Part shown: piece by piece, positions 8,341-11,580 of the stretch
How the letters are laid out: every line of letters starts with the position of its first letter
Numbering within the stretch: the stretch's first letter is position 1
Assembly: GCA_010015675.1 (NCBI GenBank)
Contig: ML976990.1
Span: forward strand, 6,285-17,864
Origin: Byssothecium circinans
Lineage: Eukaryota > Ascomycota > Dothideomycetes > Pleosporales > Massarinaceae
Direction of reading: 5' to 3'
Length of the DNA stretch: 11,580 bases
Translations under genes and position numbers: made by a program
The notes under the pieces: model-generated
The model's input: only the letters and a program-made list of their open reading frames with translations
What the model was told of the DNA's origin: nothing
Database searches by the model: none

Positions 8341-9540
8341 GCTCTCTTAGGTTTATAGAGACGTACTTTCTATAAGCTAATACTACTTATATATAAGGTA
8401 GAGAGTATATAACGCTATATTCTATAATTACTACTACTATACACTACTAAGGCAACACTTACAAAGTTAAATCTATTAGGATTAGCTACTAGTACTACTA
8501 AAAAAATAGAGAGATCTCTATAACTACTCTTTTAGTAAGCTCTTTTAATAAGTAGCTTAAAAAGAAATAAATACGCTTAGAGTAAAACACACCTAGGTAG
8601 AAGTTAAATACTTAATAGTTAATACTTAGCTACTCCCTCTTAAATAGGTATTTATGTATAAAACTAATAAAGATAGCTACTTTATTAAGTGTAAAGCTTA
8701 CGTAGTTACTTAAGGAGATCTCTAAGCAATTAATACGCTCTAATTAACTTATACTATAATACTTATAGCTTGCTCCTTTAGAACTACTATAGTAATAGCT
8801 GCTAAGTTTAATATAGAGATTAATTAGTATAATATAATTAGGGCCTTCCTTAATGCCCTACTTAATAAGAACTAGACTCTATATTATAAGTTCCTTAATA
8901 GCTTTGCTATTACTAGTATATACGTTACGCTTAAGTAAGTACTATATAAACTATAGAACTCTCTTATTCTATAGTATAAAGAGTTCTTTAGTATACTATA
9001 AAATATTAGGCTTATAGCATCTAAAAAAGAGCTATACTTATTCTTTAATAGAAAGCGTAATATACTACTCTTATTCTATATTAATAATATACTACTAATA
9101 TATTACTATAAGTATAAGGCTAAAGCTCTATAACTAATAGAATAGATTAGCTCTATATATAATTTAGAATGTAAAGGAGTAGTAGAATAGTTTCTAGGTA
9201 TACGTATACTAAAAGACTATAAAGCTAGAATACTTATACTTATATATAACGCCTATATAAAAAAGGTTACTAAGAAGTTTAACCTTACTAAGAGTAGGAG
9301 CTTCCTAGACGTGCTACTACTATCTAAAGAGCTTATTAAGAATCTAGAAGAAGCTACTAAGTAGGAAATTAAGGACTACTAAGAGTATATAGGATTAGTC
9401 TTATATATAGCTATAATACTACACTTAGATATAGCCTACGCTACTTTAAAGCTCTCTCTTTACCTTATAAATCTAAGTAAGGAGCACCTAGAAGTAGTCT
9501 ATAGAGTAATTTTATATCTCTACTAAATATAGTATAAAAA
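8341..9540 (+). pseudogene. pol: copia reverse transcriptase region (RVT_2), RIP-inactivated
   Basis: It encoded the RNA-dependent DNA polymerase. The frame (phase 2) shows the N-terminal PLK*VFMYKTNKD, matching PLKWVF-K-D-G, from 8636. The A motif with FLNALLN lies near 8831-8870, with its Asp now AAT at 8831-8833. VLYKL*NSLIL*YKEFF from about 8939 is the characteristic ALYGLKQSPRLWY block. The YVDD box now reads YINN at 9077-9088. FLGIRILKDYKAR near 9192-9230 and IGLVLYIAIILHLDIAYA near 9391-9445 are further RVT_2 signatures. Loss of both Asp residues in YVDD plus many stops rules out activity. Confidence 0.93.
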
Positions 9541-10090
9541 GATATGCTATAGAGGATATACTAGCCTAGAGCTTTTAATTTTTAAAGATACCTCTTTTAT
9601 AGATAACTTAGAAATAAGGCAATCTTCTTATAGGTATATTCTCATGCTCTTTAGAGGGCCTATTATCTAGAAAGTAGCTTAATAACCTATAGTTACTACC
9701 TCTATAACTAAAGCTAAGTTAATTACTTTAGAGCATGTCTCTAAGGAATCTATAGCGCTTAAATAGCTCTTTAAAGAACTTACGCTTAAGCTAAGTAGTA
9801 TATAGAGGATTTTCTATAATAACTAGTAATCTATTAAGCTAATAGTTAGAAAGAGTAAGAGAATAATAACTAGGCTACGCTATATAGATATATAGAATAT
9901 ATAGCTACGTTAAAAGCATGTAAAAGGCTTTTTTAAGATTAAATATTTACTAATACTTAATATACTAGCTAATAGGCTTACTAAGTATCTCTCTAAGGGT
10001 AAATTTAAGCGCTTTAAAGAGCTTCTAAGGCTCTATAACATAGTCTTACTAGTTAAAGAGTATAAGAATAGTATAGAAAAAGATCTTTAA
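9541..10090 (+). pseudogene. pol: copia RNase H and C-terminal region, RIP-inactivated
   Basis: It encoded the RNase H that degrades the RNA strand of the hybrid. The frame is continuous with reverse transcriptase. FKDTSFIDNLEIRQSSYRY (catalytic Asp 9587-9589, further Asp 9602-9604), GPII*KVA, VTTSITKAKLITLEHVSKE and HVKGFFKIKYL...NRLTKYLSK match the copia RNase H order. The stop at 10088-10090 is taken as the end of pol. It could instead be a RIP-made CAA-to-TAA change, with the frame ending at a TAG or TAA within the next 80 bases. Confidence 0.88.
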
Positions 10091-10381
10091 ATTACTAAAG
10101 AAAGCTTTACCCTCTCCCTCTAGGTATATAAGAGAACTAAGGAAGGCTTACTCCTTTTCTCTTAAGGAATACTATAACTTAGATAACTAAAAGATTAATA
10201 AGCTTACTAAGAAGCTCCTTAATATGCTAGCAACGTACTAAGAGAGACTTTAAGGCTTATAAGCTTTTCTTTACTAGTACTAGTACTAATAGCTCCTTTT
10301 CTCCCTTCTCTTTATCCTTACCCCTAAGTAGGGCATGCATAGCGACGTAGAGCTTAGTAGCCTCTTATAATATATTACTAC

Positions 10382-10475
10382 TTAGCTTATCTTATGCTAA
10401 AGGAATAGAGCAATTAGCTTATCTTATTATATAAAGAGAAAAAATAATTAGATTATTTTAGTATATAAAGAGAAA
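10382..10475. repeat. Two pairs of short direct repeats
   Basis: TTAGCTTATCTTAT occurs at 10382-10395 and 10414-10427. TATATAAAGAGAAA occurs at 10428-10441 and 10462-10475. The pairs lie next to each other in the post-pol region. Their role is unknown. Confidence 0.7.
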
Positions 10476-10481
10476 GTATTA

Positions 10482-10531
10482 ATTACCTTCTACTAGCTAG
10501 TAGCTAGTACGTAAATAAGGTAGTAGGTAAT
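10482..10531. repeat. Inverted repeat with 12-bp arms
   Basis: ATTACCTTCTAC at 10482-10493 pairs with GTAGTAGGTAAT at 10520-10531, with one mismatch. A CTAGCTAGTAGCTAG-like palindromic core lies between the arms. It could form a stem-loop in DNA or in the element's RNA. Confidence 0.6.
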
Positions 10532-10632
10532 AGATATAGTAGTAAGTAAGCTATTATATATTAACTATAAGCTTACTATATTTACTTTAGAAGATCTATT
10601 ATACTAAGGGAAATAGCTATACTTAGAGGTAT

Positions 10633-10674
10633 AGTGCTAGTAGCGCATTCTACTAGTAGTAGAATTATAGCACT
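10633..10674. repeat. Compound inverted repeat (nested stems)
   Basis: Outer 7-bp arms AGTGCTA (10633-10639) and TAGCACT (10668-10674) enclose a near-continuous palindrome, ATTCTACT-AGT-AGTAGAAT, at 10647-10665 with perfect 8-bp arms. The nested design is more ordered than the surrounding AT-rich sequence. Function is unknown. Confidence 0.65.
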
Positions 10675-11261
10675 CCCTATTAAAGTAGCTAGTAAGCGTA
10701 CTCTAAATATAGCATAGATAAGGCTAGTTATAAAGCATGCTAAGCTTACCCCTTTAAGAAGTATATAAAGTATATAGAGGTAGCATAGGCACTAGGGATA
10801 ATAAGAGTATAGGCGTAGGTAAGAGCGCATACATAGGTATAGCTTTCTTAAGCATAGGCTTAAGTAGGCGCCTATAAGGAGCGTAGCGTAGAGGGGGCAC
10901 TAGTATAGGTAAAAGTATAAGCTCCTAAGCTATAAAGGTATAGTAAGTAGTAGTTTCTTAGGTATAAGTATATATAGCTTTCTTTACTTAGGACTATATA
11001 TAATACTAATTAGTAGACGTATATAAATAGCTTTCCTAAGGGTAAAGGGAGCTTTAAAACTTAACGTATAAAGGCTATAATATAGGATTCTTAGAAAGAA
11101 AATTTAGTATTATAATTTTTTAGTATATATAGTTAGTACTATAAATAAGTACCTATATAATTACCTACGCTTTAGGAATAGTATAGCCTATTATCTTTAT
11201 AACACCTAACTACCTATATAATACTAAGTTATAGGTAAAAGCTAAAGTAACTAGCCTTTAC

Positions 11262-11271
11262 TTAGAGGGTA
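11262..11271 (+). other. Possible polypurine tract before the 3' LTR
   Basis: The bases just upstream of the LTR contain AGAGGG (11264-11269), the expected position for the plus-strand primer of reverse transcription. It is short and followed by TA, so the call rests mainly on position. Confidence 0.45.
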
Positions 11272-11381
11272 TATTACGTAGAGTATATACTCTTAGAGCT
11301 CTCTAGAACTACATTCCTTTAAGCCTAAGAAACTTATATAGCCTACGCTTTTAGCTCTCTTTATCCTTTAGATAAAGAGTA
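11272..11381 (+). repeat. 3' LTR of the copia element, truncated by element B
   Basis: It matches 4751-4860 along 110 bases at about 94 percent identity with no gaps. Homology stops exactly at the TA of 11380-11381, where element B begins. The last roughly 45 bases of the LTR should lie beyond the far end of B, outside the window. Confidence 0.9.
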
Positions 11382-11441
11382 ACGTATTCCACCACCGAGA
11401 CGGCCAAACCACCGAGACGGCCACTTTTGCTTGGCAAGGAA
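11382..11441 (+). repeat. TIR of element B with a perfect 16-bp direct repeat
   Basis: ACCACCGAGACGGCCA occurs at 11391-11406 and again at 11408-11423, a 17-bp period as in the other TIRs. It is one of the most GC-rich and best preserved spots in the window. The repeats probably bind the transposase (inference). Confidence 0.82.
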
Positions 11442-11580
11442 AATCAAACTGTATTATCTTAATAACAATTTAAATATAAGAGCTATTAAGCTGAAACTTT
11501 AAATACAGATATATATAATATAGATATAAAGGATTATAAAAAAATATTCTAGGATTTCTAATAGCTTAGTAAGCTATATA
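11382..11580. mobile_element. Element B: left end of a pogo/Fot1-like DNA transposon (partial)
   Basis: It begins ACGTATTCCACCACC immediately after a TA, inside the copia 3' LTR. The interior shares GTATTATCTTAATAACAA (11451-11468) and TGCTTGGCAAGGAA with element A. Only 199 bases are visible and no coding motif is recognisable. The bases retain some CA and TG dinucleotides, so this end is less damaged than the retroelement it entered. Confidence 0.8.

Larger units (their letters stand above)
10091..11261. other. Long non-coding stretch between pol and 3' LTR
   Basis: About 1.17 kb in which I see no conserved coding frame, much more than the short 3' region usual in copia elements. It has several structured repeats: paired direct repeats near 10382-10475, and inverted repeats at 10482-10531 and 10633-10674. 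A purine-rich, comparatively GC-rich part lies at about 10780-10930. It could be an extended 3' untranslated region, a degraded extra gene or an older small insertion; no terminal repeats supporting an insertion were found. Confidence 0.5.
4751..11381 (+). mobile_element. Ty1/copia-type LTR retrotransposon, RIP-inactivated, 3' LTR interrupted
   Basis: Direct repeats at 4751-4860 and 11272-11381 align without gaps and mark the LTRs. Between them lie a primer-binding site and a plus-strand gag-pol order of protease, integrase, reverse transcriptase, RNase H. Integrase upstream of reverse transcriptase defines the copia superfamily. The element would be about 6.7 kb, larger than many copia elements because of about 1.2 kb between pol and the 3' LTR. 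RIP has put stop codons throughout. The 5-bp target duplication cannot be tested, because element B interrupts the 3' LTR and the far flank is outside the window. The base before the 5' LTR is part of AATTA (4746-4750). Confidence 0.92.

Noticed and set aside
60..11441. The end at 60-119 and the end at 11382-11441 as the two TIRs of one 11-kb element
   Set aside because: Their ACGT tips face each other toward the middle, and in element D the ACGTA tip is the outer end next to the TA target. They are therefore ends of two separate elements pointing out of the window.

Overview
This window looks like a block of AT-rich, repeat-only DNA from a filamentous ascomycete (Pezizomycotina). Nearly all CpA and TpG dinucleotides have become TpA, and the conserved reading frames are full of TAG and TAA codons. 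That is the signature of repeat-induced point mutation (RIP). No intact gene, tRNA, rRNA or CRISPR array was found. Every coding trace I could identify belongs to a dead transposon.

Layout from left to right. (1) 1-119: right end of a pogo/Fot1-like DNA transposon (element A) that continues outside the window. (2) 122-1269: RIP-degraded DNA of unknown origin. (3) 1272-3131: a complete 1860-bp Fot1/pogo-type transposon (element D) with about 60-bp terminal inverted repeats (TIRs), a TA target duplication and a minus-strand transposase pseudogene at 1335-3050. (4) 3134-4321: the other half of the unknown DNA that D split. (5) 4324-4750: the left end of another element of the same superfamily (element C), with a heavily mutated TIR. 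(6) 4751-11381: a Ty1/copia-type LTR retrotransposon on the plus strand. It has a 5' LTR, a half-tRNA-iMet primer-binding site, gag, protease, integrase, reverse transcriptase and RNase H, then about 1.2 kb of unexplained sequence before the 3' LTR. (7) 11382-11580: the left end of element B, another ACGTA-ended DNA transposon, inserted in the 3' LTR.

The elements are nested. The copia element sits next to the interior of C and probably landed in it. B landed at a TA dinucleotide inside the copia 3' LTR, and the 5' LTR shows the matching empty site. D landed at a TA in the DNA between A and C. All five DNA-transposon ends share one plan: ACGTA at the tip, then two copies of a 17-bp motif, which look like paired transposase-binding sites.

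The transposase of D stays in one frame for about 570 codons but carries roughly 45 stops, and two of its three catalytic Asp codons have become Asn. The retroelement has similar Asp-to-Asn changes in the protease and at both reverse-transcriptase Asp positions, plus at least two frame changes. The least mutated DNA lies at TIRs and in about 260 bp at the right end of D. I found no convincing undescribed system. The most useful leads are the shared TIR architecture, the RIP-poor ends and the long structured region downstream of pol.
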